Shown: positions 1 through 6,534 of the stretch, piece after piece | Layout of the letters: every line of letters begins with the position of its first letter | Position numbering within the stretch: the first letter of the stretch is position 1 | NCBI GenBank assembly: GCA_934101745.1 | Contig: CAKOSD010000029.1 | Coordinates: 1-8,998, forward strand | Reading direction: 5' to 3' | Length of the DNA: 8,998 bases | Origin: an uncultured Bacilli bacterium | Lineage (GTDB): Bacteria; Bacillota_I; Bacilli_A; RF39; UBA660 | Notes under the pieces: generated by a model | What the model saw: the letters and a program-made list of their open reading frames with translations, nothing else | What the model was told of the DNA's origin: nothing | Databases searched by the model: none | Made by a program: the position numbers and the translations under genes

Positions 1-17
1 TTAACATGATTAACAAT

Positions 18-224
18 TTATTCTAAAGTTAACTCAGATTCTTCATTATATCTATCTTTATGATTATAAAAGGTACTGTCAGTAACTATTTTACTAATAC
101 GACCAGCCTCATCTAAAGTAGATTTATCCCTAATACCGGCCATATCTCTTTTATTTAAGGCTCTAAAAAAGTAATAATAGTTAGCATCTTGATAACAATT
201 AGTTATCTTAAATAATTCGTTCAT
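18..224 (-). CDS. Small hypothetical protein (68 aa), divergent to the retron
   Basis: I do not recognise this protein. The reading frame opens upstream at 257, but the start at 222-224 (MNELFK...) is preferred because an AGAGG ribosome binding site (235-239) lies about 10 bases upstream, while the upstream ATG has none. The product is 68 residues, soluble, rich in Tyr/Asn/Asp near the N-terminus, then mixed charged, ending ...ESELTLE. There is no membrane segment and no clear motif. The abrupt end in a helix-like charged stretch could mean that it is the truncated front of a longer gene, but the window edge is only 17 bases away, so this cannot be judged. It is transcribed away from the retron RNA and RT and shares their upstream region. 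It could be an unrelated remnant or a retron-associated gene; the sequence does not decide. Confidence 0.5.
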   Translation of the reverse strand: MNELFKITNCYQDANYYYFFRALNKRDMAGIRDKSTLDEAGRISKIVTDSTFYNHKDRYNEESELTLE

Positions 225-290
225 TCTTTCACATCCTCTAGTATAATAATAGCACAACTTCTAATTTATATATAGTAATTTTGATTTTTC

Positions 291-301
291 TGTTATATAA
301 T
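291..301 (+). promoter_or_regulatory. Putative retron promoter (extended -10)
   Basis: TGTTATATAAT at 291-301 contains both a TATAAT hexamer (296-301) and a TGT-TATATA extended -10 arrangement (291-299). No good -35 is visible at 16-18 bases. A start point about 7-10 bases downstream would fall at or just before the a1 segment at 308, where a retron transcript should begin. The following TCAA is shared with two other promoters in this window. Confidence 0.5.
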
Positions 302-302
302 C

Positions 303-463
303 AAATCAAGCAATAGCAATTGGTTTTAAACCACTTTGATGAGTCATCAAGGATAATTTTTAAGAATTTTGAGTGATTATATTACTCCAAGGGATTTACG
401 CTAAATCTTATTTAGATTAATCCCCTTCCATAATATAATATCACATCAAGTATTGCTTATTTT
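303..463 (+). ncRNA. Retron msr-msd non-coding RNA
   Basis: This is the template and primer RNA of the retron. The ends pair: a1 (AAGCAATA, 308-315) is exactly complementary to a2 (TATTGCTT, 451-458), and after a 2x2 internal loop AAA (303-305) pairs with TTT (461-463). TAGC at 314-317 places the likely branching guanosine at G316, directly after a1, as in known retrons. The msr has two hairpins: 321-333 (TGGTT/AACCA) and 334-352 (CTTTGATG/CATCAAGG with G-T wobble, 3-base loop). The msd is one long hairpin from about 369 to 449. Its outer stem pairs TTGA (369-372) with TCAA (446-449) and GTGAT (373-377) with ATCAC (440-444). The middle stem pairs 378-384 with 431-437 and AAGGGATT (389-396) with AATCCCCTT (419-427). 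The tip is CTAAAT/ATTTAG (401-406/410-415) with a CTT loop. The expected msDNA is roughly 80-90 nt. The boundaries come from pairing only. Confidence 0.85.
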
Positions 464-464
464 A

Positions 465-469
465 GGAGG
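465..469 (+). promoter_or_regulatory. Ribosome binding site of the retron RT
   Basis: GGAGG lies 8 bases before the ATG at 478 and only 6 bases after a2, so RNA and RT are on one transcript. A second ATG at 474-476 is out of frame and hits a stop after seven codons; spacing and the long frame favour 478. Confidence 0.8.
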
Positions 470-477
470 TAATATGT

Positions 478-1434
478 ATGTGGCAACATTTAACTAAAAA
501 TGAAATTAACGAGTTCATATTATCTCTTAATCTTATATCGGATAATAAACTTTCTAATAAAGAAAAGTTAAAATTATTATATACCATAAGTAACCATGCG
601 GAAAAACATTATAAAGTATTTAAAATACCCAAAAGAAATGGTAATTATCGAACTATTTATGAACCTGATTATACTCTAAAAAATATTCAAAAAAATATTT
701 TAAATAATATTTTAAACGAAAGAATTACCTCCCCATACGCTAAGGCTTATAAAAAAGGTTTGAATCTTAGTGATAATGCCAAACCCCACTTACAGAAAAA
801 AATCATTCTAAAACTGGATATTAAAGATTTCTTTCCAAGTATTGATTTTTTAAAAGTCTATAAAAAAGTATTTCCTAGAAATATTTATCCTGAGGCAGTG
901 GCTAGTCTTCTGACTAATTTAGTAACTTATAATAACTTTTTACCTCAAGGAGCCCCCACTTCTAGTTATATATCCAACTTAGTTTTAAGAAGTTTTGATT
1001 TTAGAATAGGTGGCTATTGTGAGAATAAAAATATTTCTTATACTAGATATTGTGATGATATGACATTTTCTGGGGATTTTGATCCTAAGGAAGTAATAGA
1101 TTTCGTTAAAAAAGCCTTAATTACAGAAGGATTCATCTTAAATAAGCAAAAGATAAAGATTATAAAACCTAATAAATCGCAAATAGTTACTGGAATAGTT
1201 TGTAATGCCAAATTAAGTGTCCCTCGACTTTATAAAAATAATATTCGGCAAAAAATGTATTATATTAATAAATATGGTCTAGATAATCATTTAAAACACA
1301 CTAAATGTTTAGATGATAAAAATACTTATCTTCATAAATTATATGGGCAAATATTATTTGTTTTACAAATAGAACCAACCAATCAAGAATTCTTAAACTA
1401 TAAAGAAAAATTACTTAAACTAAAAGAAAACTAA
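478..1434 (+). CDS. Retron-type reverse transcriptase
   Basis: This 318-residue RNA-directed DNA polymerase should reverse-transcribe the msd part of the upstream RNA, primed from the 2'-OH of the branching G, to give a branched RNA-DNA (msDNA). The fingers region has KIPKRNGNYRTIYEP (49-63). The retron-specific region X signature NAxxH is NAKPH (100-104). Motif A is KLDIKDFFPS with catalytic D114, motif B is PQGAPTS (156-162), and motif C is YCDD (191-194), with Cys in place of the more usual Ala. The region Y signature VTG is at 237-239, followed by the basic thumb segment VPRLYKNNIRQKM (248-260) expected to recognise the msr. Length is typical for a stand-alone retron RT, with no fused effector domain at either end. 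The start is supported by GGAGG at 465-469. No other gene follows on the same strand before the terminator. In known retrons RT, msDNA and an effector form an anti-phage toxin-antitoxin-like complex; that role here is inference. Confidence 0.97.
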   Translation: MWQHLTKNEINEFILSLNLISDNKLSNKEKLKLLYTISNHAEKHYKVFKIPKRNGNYRTIYEPDYTLKNIQKNILNNILNERITSPYAKAYKKGLNLSDNAKPHLQKKIILKLDIKDFFPSIDFLKVYKKVFPRNIYPEAVASLLTNLVTYNNFLPQGAPTSSYISNLVLRSFDFRIGGYCENKNISYTRYCDDMTFSGDFDPKEVIDFVKKALITEGFILNKQKIKIIKPNKSQIVTGIVCNAKLSVPRLYKNNIRQKMYYINKYGLDNHLKHTKCLDDKNTYLHKLYGQILFVLQIEPTNQEFLNYKEKLLKLKEN

Positions 1435-1478
1435 TCCTATAGAATACCTAAATATTCTATTAATGGTTAGTTTTTTTT
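1428..1478 (+). terminator. Bidirectional terminator after the RT gene
   Basis: The stem pairs AAAACTAATCC (about 1428-1437, one bulged T) with GGTTAGTTT (1465-1473), and an inner perfect stem TAGAATA/TATTCTA (1439-1446/1453-1459 region) closes a short loop. A run of eight T (1471-1478) follows. The stem includes the RT stop codon. Read on the minus strand the hairpin is followed by TTTTCTTTTAG, so it can also end the convergent transglutaminase operon. It closes the retron transcript without room for an effector gene. Confidence 0.85.
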
Positions 1479-2652
1479 AACACGCCTTGCGATAAATATT
1501 TAAAACTCGTTCTTCAAATTTTCCTTCATAATATCTTCTACCATTTTGCATATAGCCAACATACCCATTATAATTGGCAACTTTTTCTTTAATTCGTTTG
1601 CTACTTAATAAATCATTAGAAACAGCCTCTTTTTCTTCATTACTTAAATAGATAAAATCCATTTCACTATAAATTCTTTTAATATCAATCGTTTCATTAG
1701 ACTCATTATATTCAATATATAAATACTCATTAATATCATTAGAACTATTACCTGTAGCCATAAGTAAAAATGAAGTTCCATCATTTCTTATCATACTTAC
1801 TGTGTTATTGTTATAACTACAAGGTATATTATTATCAATATATATTGGATTTAAACCTATCATAGCTATTTTCTTATTAACTGTATAATCATATTGACAT
1901 GGAATGGTACAATTTGGATACATATTCATGTTTTTCAAAGCCGTCTTAATTTGTTCATCACTCAAAGTACTTAAAGAAAACATTAGTTCTTCTCTTTCCT
2001 TTTCTAAATTATGATGAATATTCCCATAAAATCTTCTACTATTTTCTTTAGCAAAATATTTGAAACAACACTTGTTACGAACCTTTTCACAAATATCCCA
2101 AGTTAAATCAACGCCATAATACTTACCATTTATTGCTAAAACATTAAAAGCATGATGATGTTGTTTATTTTGATAGTAGCAATGAATTCCTAAACGGTCC
2201 ATCATTTCTTTATAAATAAGAGCAAACCCCGCACATACGCCACAACCATTAATTAAAACATCTAAATTTCTAGATTGAACTAAGCCAAAATCATCACTAT
2301 ATTCTAAATATTCACACAACTTTTGATAAACAAAAAGGGCTTTTTCTAACTCGGACCAAATGGGATTTATTAAACGTTCTATCTCTTCTAAAACGTCTAA
2401 TATCTCTAACATAAAATATTTACTATAATAAGTTCTTTTTTGATAGTCTTCCTTAGCAAATTTCTTTTTAATAGGATTTAATCCTCCTAAAATACTAATT
2501 GTAATATTACCGGACAATAACTTTACTTTTTCTTTGGTTAAACCTTTGGTATTTTTAAATACTAAGGCTATCTTTTTTCTTTTGGATAATTCGTTATATT
2601 CCGTAATCGTTTTTAAATTTAATTCTTTCGCATTTACCTTTATTTTTTGCAT
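1477..2652 (-). CDS. Transglutaminase-like superfamily protein (cytosolic)
   Basis: The 391-residue protein has a transglutaminase-like (papain-fold) core. The nucleophile is in GCGVCAGFA (136-144), catalytic C140. The His is H167 in HHHAFNV (165-171), and the acid is D182 in YYGVDLTWD (178-186). Together these give the Cys-His-Asp triad in the usual order and spacing. Family members act as cysteine proteases, amidases or acyl transferases; the substrate cannot be read from the sequence. A helical region at about 80-120 precedes the core. The C-terminal 200 residues are not recognised and end in a YNGYVGYMQNGRRYYEG-like Tyr/Gly-rich stretch. There is no signal peptide or membrane segment, unlike many bacterial transglutaminase-like proteins, so it is probably cytosolic. 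It starts one base after the stop of the LRR gene (TTAAAATG), with GGGGG just upstream, so the two are probably translationally coupled. It shares a bidirectional terminator with the retron RT. Confidence 0.88.
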   Translation of the reverse strand: MQKIKVNAKELNLKTITEYNELSKRKKIALVFKNTKGLTKEKVKLLSGNITISILGGLNPIKKKFAKEDYQKRTYYSKYFMLEILDVLEEIERLINPIWSELEKALFVYQKLCEYLEYSDDFGLVQSRNLDVLINGCGVCAGFALIYKEMMDRLGIHCYYQNKQHHHAFNVLAINGKYYGVDLTWDICEKVRNKCCFKYFAKENSRRFYGNIHHNLEKEREELMFSLSTLSDEQIKTALKNMNMYPNCTIPCQYDYTVNKKIAMIGLNPIYIDNNIPCSYNNNTVSMIRNDGTSFLLMATGNSSNDINEYLYIEYNESNETIDIKRIYSEMDFIYLSNEEKEAVSNDLLSSKRIKEKVANYNGYVGYMQNGRRYYEGKFEERVLNIYRKAC

Positions 2653-2653
2653 T

Positions 2654-3199
2654 TTAATCCCCCACTTGTATTTTTTCTCTTAGTTCAATTTTAATATTAC
2701 TTAATTTATCTAAATAATCTTTATTTTTTAGGTATTGTTCTTTTGATACTACGAGTACTTCTATCTCATAGTTAGTAACATTAAGATTAGTTTCTAATGC
2801 TTGATTAATTATTAAAGTGGCTGCCTTTATTTTTTTAAAAGGTATAGCCATATTTTTAATAGTAAGAGTCTGATAAACATAATCTTCATCTAATCGGATA
2901 TTAGTATTATCTAAAGTAATATTTTTGATATTAATAGGTCCCACATCCTCACTTATTTCACAGTTAATTAACCGTAAATTTTCTAAATTTTGACACCCCA
3001 TAACATAACTTATATCATCACTATTAAGACATAAATTACATAGGGTTAAATTTTCTAAGTTAGGAAGTCCTAAAATTTCTTCTAATTTAACATGAGCAAG
3101 AGCCCCACTAATAGTAAAACGATTAATAACTAAACTTTTAATAGCAAAATAATCATTATTCCAAATTCTTAAGGCTTTATTTATACTGTCAGTAATCAT
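2654..3199 (-). CDS. Leucine-rich-repeat protein
   Basis: The 181-residue protein carries irregular leucine-rich repeats of about 22-24 residues. Examples are LPNLENLTLCNLCL (about 45-58), CQNLENLRLINCEI (69-82) and INIKNITLDNTNI (89-101), with weaker units before and after. Such repeats usually make a curved protein-binding surface. No signal peptide, membrane segment or cell-wall anchor is seen, so it is probably cytosolic. The start ATG (3197-3199) is preceded by AAGGGG about 9 bases upstream; an earlier ATG is followed at once by a stop. It is the first gene of a two-gene operon with the transglutaminase-like gene, which suggests that it could bind that enzyme's target or the enzyme itself (inference). 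Its length suggests a small LRR-only protein rather than a fragment. Confidence 0.8.
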   Translation of the reverse strand: MITDSINKALRIWNNDYFAIKSLVINRFTISGALAHVKLEEILGLPNLENLTLCNLCLNSDDISYVMGCQNLENLRLINCEISEDVGPINIKNITLDNTNIRLDEDYVYQTLTIKNMAIPFKKIKAATLIINQALETNLNVTNYEIEVLVVSKEQYLKNKDYLDKLSNIKIELREKIQVGD

Positions 3200-3246
3200 T
3201 TATCATTTCCCCTTTTTAGTCCCCTTATATGGGCTTGTGTTTGATT

Positions 3247-3274
3247 ATTATAAAGATTTTTTTCTTAAAGTCAA
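3247..3274 (-). promoter_or_regulatory. Promoter of the LRR-transglutaminase operon
   Basis: On the minus strand TTGACT (3269-3274) and TATAAT (3247-3252) are separated by 16 bases, a near-consensus housekeeping sigma promoter. The predicted start is roughly 40 bases upstream of the LRR start codon. It lies just downstream of the lon terminator, so the operon is independent of lon. Confidence 0.8.
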
Positions 3275-3284
3275 TAAAAATTTA

Positions 3285-3322
3285 CCAAAAGCAAAAACTA
3301 ACCAGTATTAACCGATTAGTTT
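3285..3322 (-). terminator. Rho-independent terminator of lon
   Basis: On the minus strand AAACTAATCGGT pairs with ACTGGTTAGTTT (3295-3322, including G-T wobbles) around a TAAT loop, followed by TTTTTGCTTTT. It begins 3 bases after the lon stop codon. Its outer stem resembles that of the RT terminator. Confidence 0.85.
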
Positions 3323-3324
3323 AA

Positions 3325-5631
3325 TTAATTATTAAATAGTTTGGTAAATATTTCTTTATAATTAGATACCCCATAAACTTTAAGTTTATTTAATATATCT
3401 TTAGGTATTTCTTCTAAATTTTTCAAATTATTTTGCGGAATAAATATCATCTTAATTCCATTATTATAGGCACCAATTAACTTTTCTTTAATCCCCCCGA
3501 CTTCTAAAACTTCTCCATTTAAGCCAATCTCCCCGGTCATAGCAATTTCTTTAGAAATCGGTTTATTTAATAAAAGGCTTAAAAGACTGGTCGTAATACT
3601 TACTCCAGCAGAAGGTCCATCTTTAGGCGTTGCTCCTTCTAAAAAATGAATATGAATATTACGATTATCAAAGTAATAATCATTTACTTTAAAATAATCT
3701 TTATTACTTCTAATATAACTTATAGCCACTTCAATTGATTCGGTAATAACATTTCCTAAAGAACCAGTCGTTATAATCTCGCCCTTACCATCAAATAAAC
3801 AAGATTCAATTTCCATTACAACGCCCCCTAAAGGCGTATAAGCAAGAGCATTAATAATACCAGGACTTTCAATATTTAATAACTTCGTATCAATAAACTT
3901 TTTAGGTCCTAAATATTTACTAATCATTTCTTCAGTAATACTAAGTTTTAAAGTAGCATCATCATATTCTAAAATAAGCTTACGCATTACCTGCTCTAAA
4001 CATCTTCTTAAATTACGCAGTCCCGCCTCACACGTATAAGAAACAATAATTTCTTTAATTACTTCATCACTTATTTTAACATCACGACCACTAATCAAAT
4101 AATTTTTAAAAATAGTAGGTAATAAATATTTTTTAGCAATATCAATCTTTTCTTCTAAAGTATAACTTGATAACTCAATTATTTCTAATCGGTCAAACAA
4201 GGCGGGCGGAATATTTTCTATATCGTTGGCGGAGGCGATAAACATTACTTCGGAAATATCAAATGGTTCTTCTAAATAATTATCTGTAAATAAATAATTT
4301 TGTTCCGGATCAATTATTTCTAATAAAGCACTCGCCGGATCTCCATTATAATTTTTAACCATTTTATCTATTTCATCCAGCAAAATAACAGGGTTTTTTA
4401 CCTGACATTTTTTTATCGCCTGCATAATTTTGCCCATGTTACTGCCAAGATAAGTTCTCCGAGATCCCATTAGTTCCGTAACATCATTTAAGCCCCCAAC
4501 ACTTAATTTATAAAATTCGCGATTTAAGGCACTAGCAATCGCAATCGAAATAGAAGTCTTACCAACCCCCGGAGCCCCCACTAAACACAAAATAGGACTT
4601 TTTATATTGGGATTGCGACGTTTTAAGGCAACATATTCTAAGATTCTACTCTTAACATTTTCTAAACCATAATGACTCTTAGTTAAGGCTTTGCGGACTT
4701 TATCTAAGTCTAACTCCTCTACCCCCGTTTTATTCCAAGGTAAATTTAAGATAGTATCTAAATAATTTTGAACAATTGCTCGTTCCGGATGACCCTCTGG
4801 TAAATAATCTAACTTTTTAATTTCTAAGGCTACCTTATTTTTAGTAGGACCCGGCATCACTAAATCATCTAACATATTAAAATAGTCATCTTGAATTTTT
4901 TTAGTATCTTTATCTTCGCCTAATTCTTTTTTTATATATTTTAACTTTTCTTTTAAAATATACTCCCTTTGATTAGATTCCATTTCTTCTCTTAAGGTAT
5001 CTTCAATTTTATAGTCTAATTCACATACTTCTATTTCTACTGAAATATCATAAATTAAGTTAGTAGCCCTTTTTATAGGATCAAACTCATTCATATAATT
5101 TATCTTTTTTTCAAAACTTAAAGGAATAAAAGTAGCAACAATATCCGTTAATTTATTTAAATCATTAATCTGAGCAATCTGGGCTAAAACACTATTAGAA
5201 ATAGTATGCGAAATATTTATATATGTGGTTAAAGTTTTAATTAATTTTCTTTTTAAAGCAGTTTCGGAAACAATATCACTTTTTATATCAGTAATATTGG
5301 AAGTAATAGCCATGACAACACTTTTATTATCTTCTAAACATTTATATTTATCAATTTGAACCCTAGTCGTCCCTATTACTGTTAAACGAATATTACCATT
5401 CGGTAAATCAATAATGTTTTTAATCGTTCCTATAACCCCAATATTAGGTAAATCATTAATACTAGGTTCCTCTTCTAAAGTATCTCTAGGACAAACTAAA
5501 AGCAAATTACCATTATGATGTTTATTGGATATTGTAACCAAAATGTCATCTTTTTTTGTCTCTACTTTAATCTCTTGATTAGGAAGAATGATTAAATCTT
5601 TTAGTATCATCACAGGTAGATAATTATTCAT
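3325..5631 (-). CDS. lon: ATP-dependent Lon protease (LonA type)
   Basis: Lon is a homo-oligomeric (normally hexameric) cytosolic ATP-dependent serine protease that unfolds and degrades misfolded and regulatory proteins. The 768 residues cover the full family layout. An N-terminal substrate-binding domain begins LPVMILKDLIILPN (5-18) and is followed by a coiled-coil helical region (about 200-250). The AAA+ module has Walker A GAPGVGKT (352-359) and Walker B VILLDEID (415-422). The C-terminal protease domain has the catalytic dyad S674 in KDGPSAG (670-676) and K717 in GGIKEK (712-717). The S-to-K spacing of 43 equals that of E. coli Lon (S679/K722). Length is slightly below the 784 of E. coli, mostly from the N-domain. 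The ribosome binding site is weak (GGATGTGG region upstream of the ATG). It is a single-gene unit with its own promoter and terminator, divergent from hpf. No clear CIRCE or CtsR operator was recognised. Confidence 0.98.
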   Translation of the reverse strand: MNNYLPVMILKDLIILPNQEIKVETKKDDILVTISNKHHNGNLLLVCPRDTLEEEPSINDLPNIGVIGTIKNIIDLPNGNIRLTVIGTTRVQIDKYKCLEDNKSVVMAITSNITDIKSDIVSETALKRKLIKTLTTYINISHTISNSVLAQIAQINDLNKLTDIVATFIPLSFEKKINYMNEFDPIKRATNLIYDISVEIEVCELDYKIEDTLREEMESNQREYILKEKLKYIKKELGEDKDTKKIQDDYFNMLDDLVMPGPTKNKVALEIKKLDYLPEGHPERAIVQNYLDTILNLPWNKTGVEELDLDKVRKALTKSHYGLENVKSRILEYVALKRRNPNIKSPILCLVGAPGVGKTSISIAIASALNREFYKLSVGGLNDVTELMGSRRTYLGSNMGKIMQAIKKCQVKNPVILLDEIDKMVKNYNGDPASALLEIIDPEQNYLFTDNYLEEPFDISEVMFIASANDIENIPPALFDRLEIIELSSYTLEEKIDIAKKYLLPTIFKNYLISGRDVKISDEVIKEIIVSYTCEAGLRNLRRCLEQVMRKLILEYDDATLKLSITEEMISKYLGPKKFIDTKLLNIESPGIINALAYTPLGGVVMEIESCLFDGKGEIITTGSLGNVITESIEVAISYIRSNKDYFKVNDYYFDNRNIHIHFLEGATPKDGPSAGVSITTSLLSLLLNKPISKEIAMTGEIGLNGEVLEVGGIKEKLIGAYNNGIKMIFIPQNNLKNLEEIPKDILNKLKVYGVSNYKEIFTKLFNN

Positions 5632-5660
5632 ACAACCACATCCATTTATAACTAAACTCT

Positions 5661-5689
5661 ATAGTACCAATTTAAGCCCACTTTTACAA
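5661..5689 (-). promoter_or_regulatory. Putative lon promoter
   Basis: On the minus strand TTGTAA (5684-5689) and TACTAT (5661-5666) are separated by exactly 17 bases. This leaves a 5' leader of about 20-25 bases before the lon ATG. The match is good but not consensus. Confidence 0.6.
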
Positions 5690-5896
5690 GTTTTTTTCCC
5701 TATTTTTTCTTTCTTTTTTCATAAGTAAATTAAAATAACCCGTTGTTTATCTTCTAACTTAGTAATTTCCAAGATATTATTAATATATATAATGAAAATA
5801 ACTATTAAGACTTATTATATTATATAGATATCATAATCATATATTTCACACAAAATTCATGGTAAATTATAGTTTTTTATGGTAAAATTTAATTAT

Positions 5897-5901
5897 GGAG
5901 G
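5897..5901 (+). promoter_or_regulatory. Ribosome binding site of hpf
   Basis: GGAGG lies 10 bases before the hpf ATG at 5912. Upstream, a possible -10 (TAAAAT, 5883-5888) lies in a pair of near-repeats ATGGTAAAtTA (5859-5869) and ATGGTAAAATT (5879-5889); no convincing -35 is seen, so the hpf promoter is unresolved. Confidence 0.75.
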
Positions 5902-5911
5902 TTAGATATTT

Positions 5912-6451
5912 ATGAAATTAAATATTAGAGGAAAAAATTTGAGTGTTACACCCGCTATTAAGGAGTATATCGAAAAAAGACTAAGTAAGTTAGATAAATA
6001 CTTCAAAGATGGTGATAATACTGCTTCCAATGTTATTATCAAAACAAGAGCCAATAAAGATGTTATCGAAGTAACAATCTTAAAAGATTCTACAGTTATT
6101 AGAGCCGAAGTTATGGATGATGATTTATATACGGCAATTGATTTGGTAGTAGAAAAATTAGAAAGGCAAATAAGAAAAAACAAAGAAAAATACAATACAA
6201 TAAGAGCCAAAAAGAATAAAGATTTAGAAAGTATTTTCGAGGATTTTATAGGCGATAAAGAAGAGGCTTGGCCTACGGTAGTTAAAAGAAAAACCATAGA
6301 TACTTCTAAACCAATGGATATTAATGAGGCTATCTTACAAATGGAATTTGTTTCTCATGACTTCTTTATTTTTAAAGATAGTAAAACCGAACAAATATGT
6401 GTTTTATATAAAAGATGTGACGGTAACTACGGCGTTATCGAAGTTAAATAA
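5912..6451 (+). CDS. hpf: Ribosome hibernation promoting factor, long form
   Basis: Long-form HPF binds the 30S decoding region and dimerises 70S ribosomes into inactive 100S particles in stationary phase or stress. The 179 residues show an N-terminal RaiA/YfiA-type alpha-beta domain (about 1-97). It starts MKLNIRGKNLSVTPAIKEYI and includes the Lys/Arg-rich helix EKLERQIRKNKEKY (81-94). A short charged linker follows, then the C-terminal dimerisation domain (about 121-179) with conserved KPMDINEAILQM (133-144), SHDFFIF (148-154) and YKRCDGNYGVIE (166-177). Length matches the long form of Gram-positive bacteria rather than the short form of gamma-proteobacteria. The start is set by GGAGG at 5897-5901. 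It is monocistronic, divergent from lon and closed by a strong terminator. In Gram-positives this gene is often stress-controlled; no specific sigma site was confirmed here. Confidence 0.97.
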   Translation: MKLNIRGKNLSVTPAIKEYIEKRLSKLDKYFKDGDNTASNVIIKTRANKDVIEVTILKDSTVIRAEVMDDDLYTAIDLVVEKLERQIRKNKEKYNTIRAKKNKDLESIFEDFIGDKEEAWPTVVKRKTIDTSKPMDINEAILQMEFVSHDFFIFKDSKTEQICVLYKRCDGNYGVIEVK

Positions 6452-6487
6452 TAAATTAAATGGTTATTAAACCTAAATATAGATATT

Positions 6488-6529
6488 TTAAAAGAGTGAT
6501 ACTTAAAAAAGTAATTTCACTCTTTTTTT
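6488..6529 (+). terminator. Bidirectional terminator between hpf and the convergent gene
   Basis: AAAAGAGTGA pairs with TCACTCTTTT and an inner ACTT/AAGT stem extends it, followed by a T run ending at 6529. On the minus strand the same hairpin is followed by TTTTAAAA, so it can stop the gene ending at 6535 as well. Confidence 0.88.
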
Positions 6530-6534
6530 GCTTT

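Noticed and set aside
225..257. Longer start (257) for the small minus-strand ORF
   Set aside because: No ribosome binding site precedes it, whereas AGAGG lies about 10 bases upstream of the ATG at 222-224.
474..497. Short upstream ORF starting at ATG 474, before the RT
   Set aside because: Only seven codons, out of frame, and closer to GGAGG (4 bases) than is usual; most likely chance.
478..1434. Group II intron or diversity-generating RT
   Set aside because: No maturase/HNH domain or intron RNA ends, and no template/variable repeat pair; the NAxxH and VTG motifs and the upstream a1/a2 RNA point to a retron.
1477..3199. LRR-transglutaminase pair as the retron effector
   Set aside because: The pair is on the opposite strand, has its own promoter and is separated by a bidirectional terminator; without conservation data this is only proximity.
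5791..5826. Possible 11-codon leader ORF (MKITIK...) in the lon-hpf intergenic region
   Set aside because: No ribosome binding site and no attenuator-like hairpins follow; expected by chance in AT-rich DNA.
5902..6297. Open frame on the minus strand opposite hpf
   Set aside because: It lies antiparallel inside the well-supported hpf gene, has no ribosome binding site and encodes a Ser/Leu-rich composition typical of a reverse-frame shadow.
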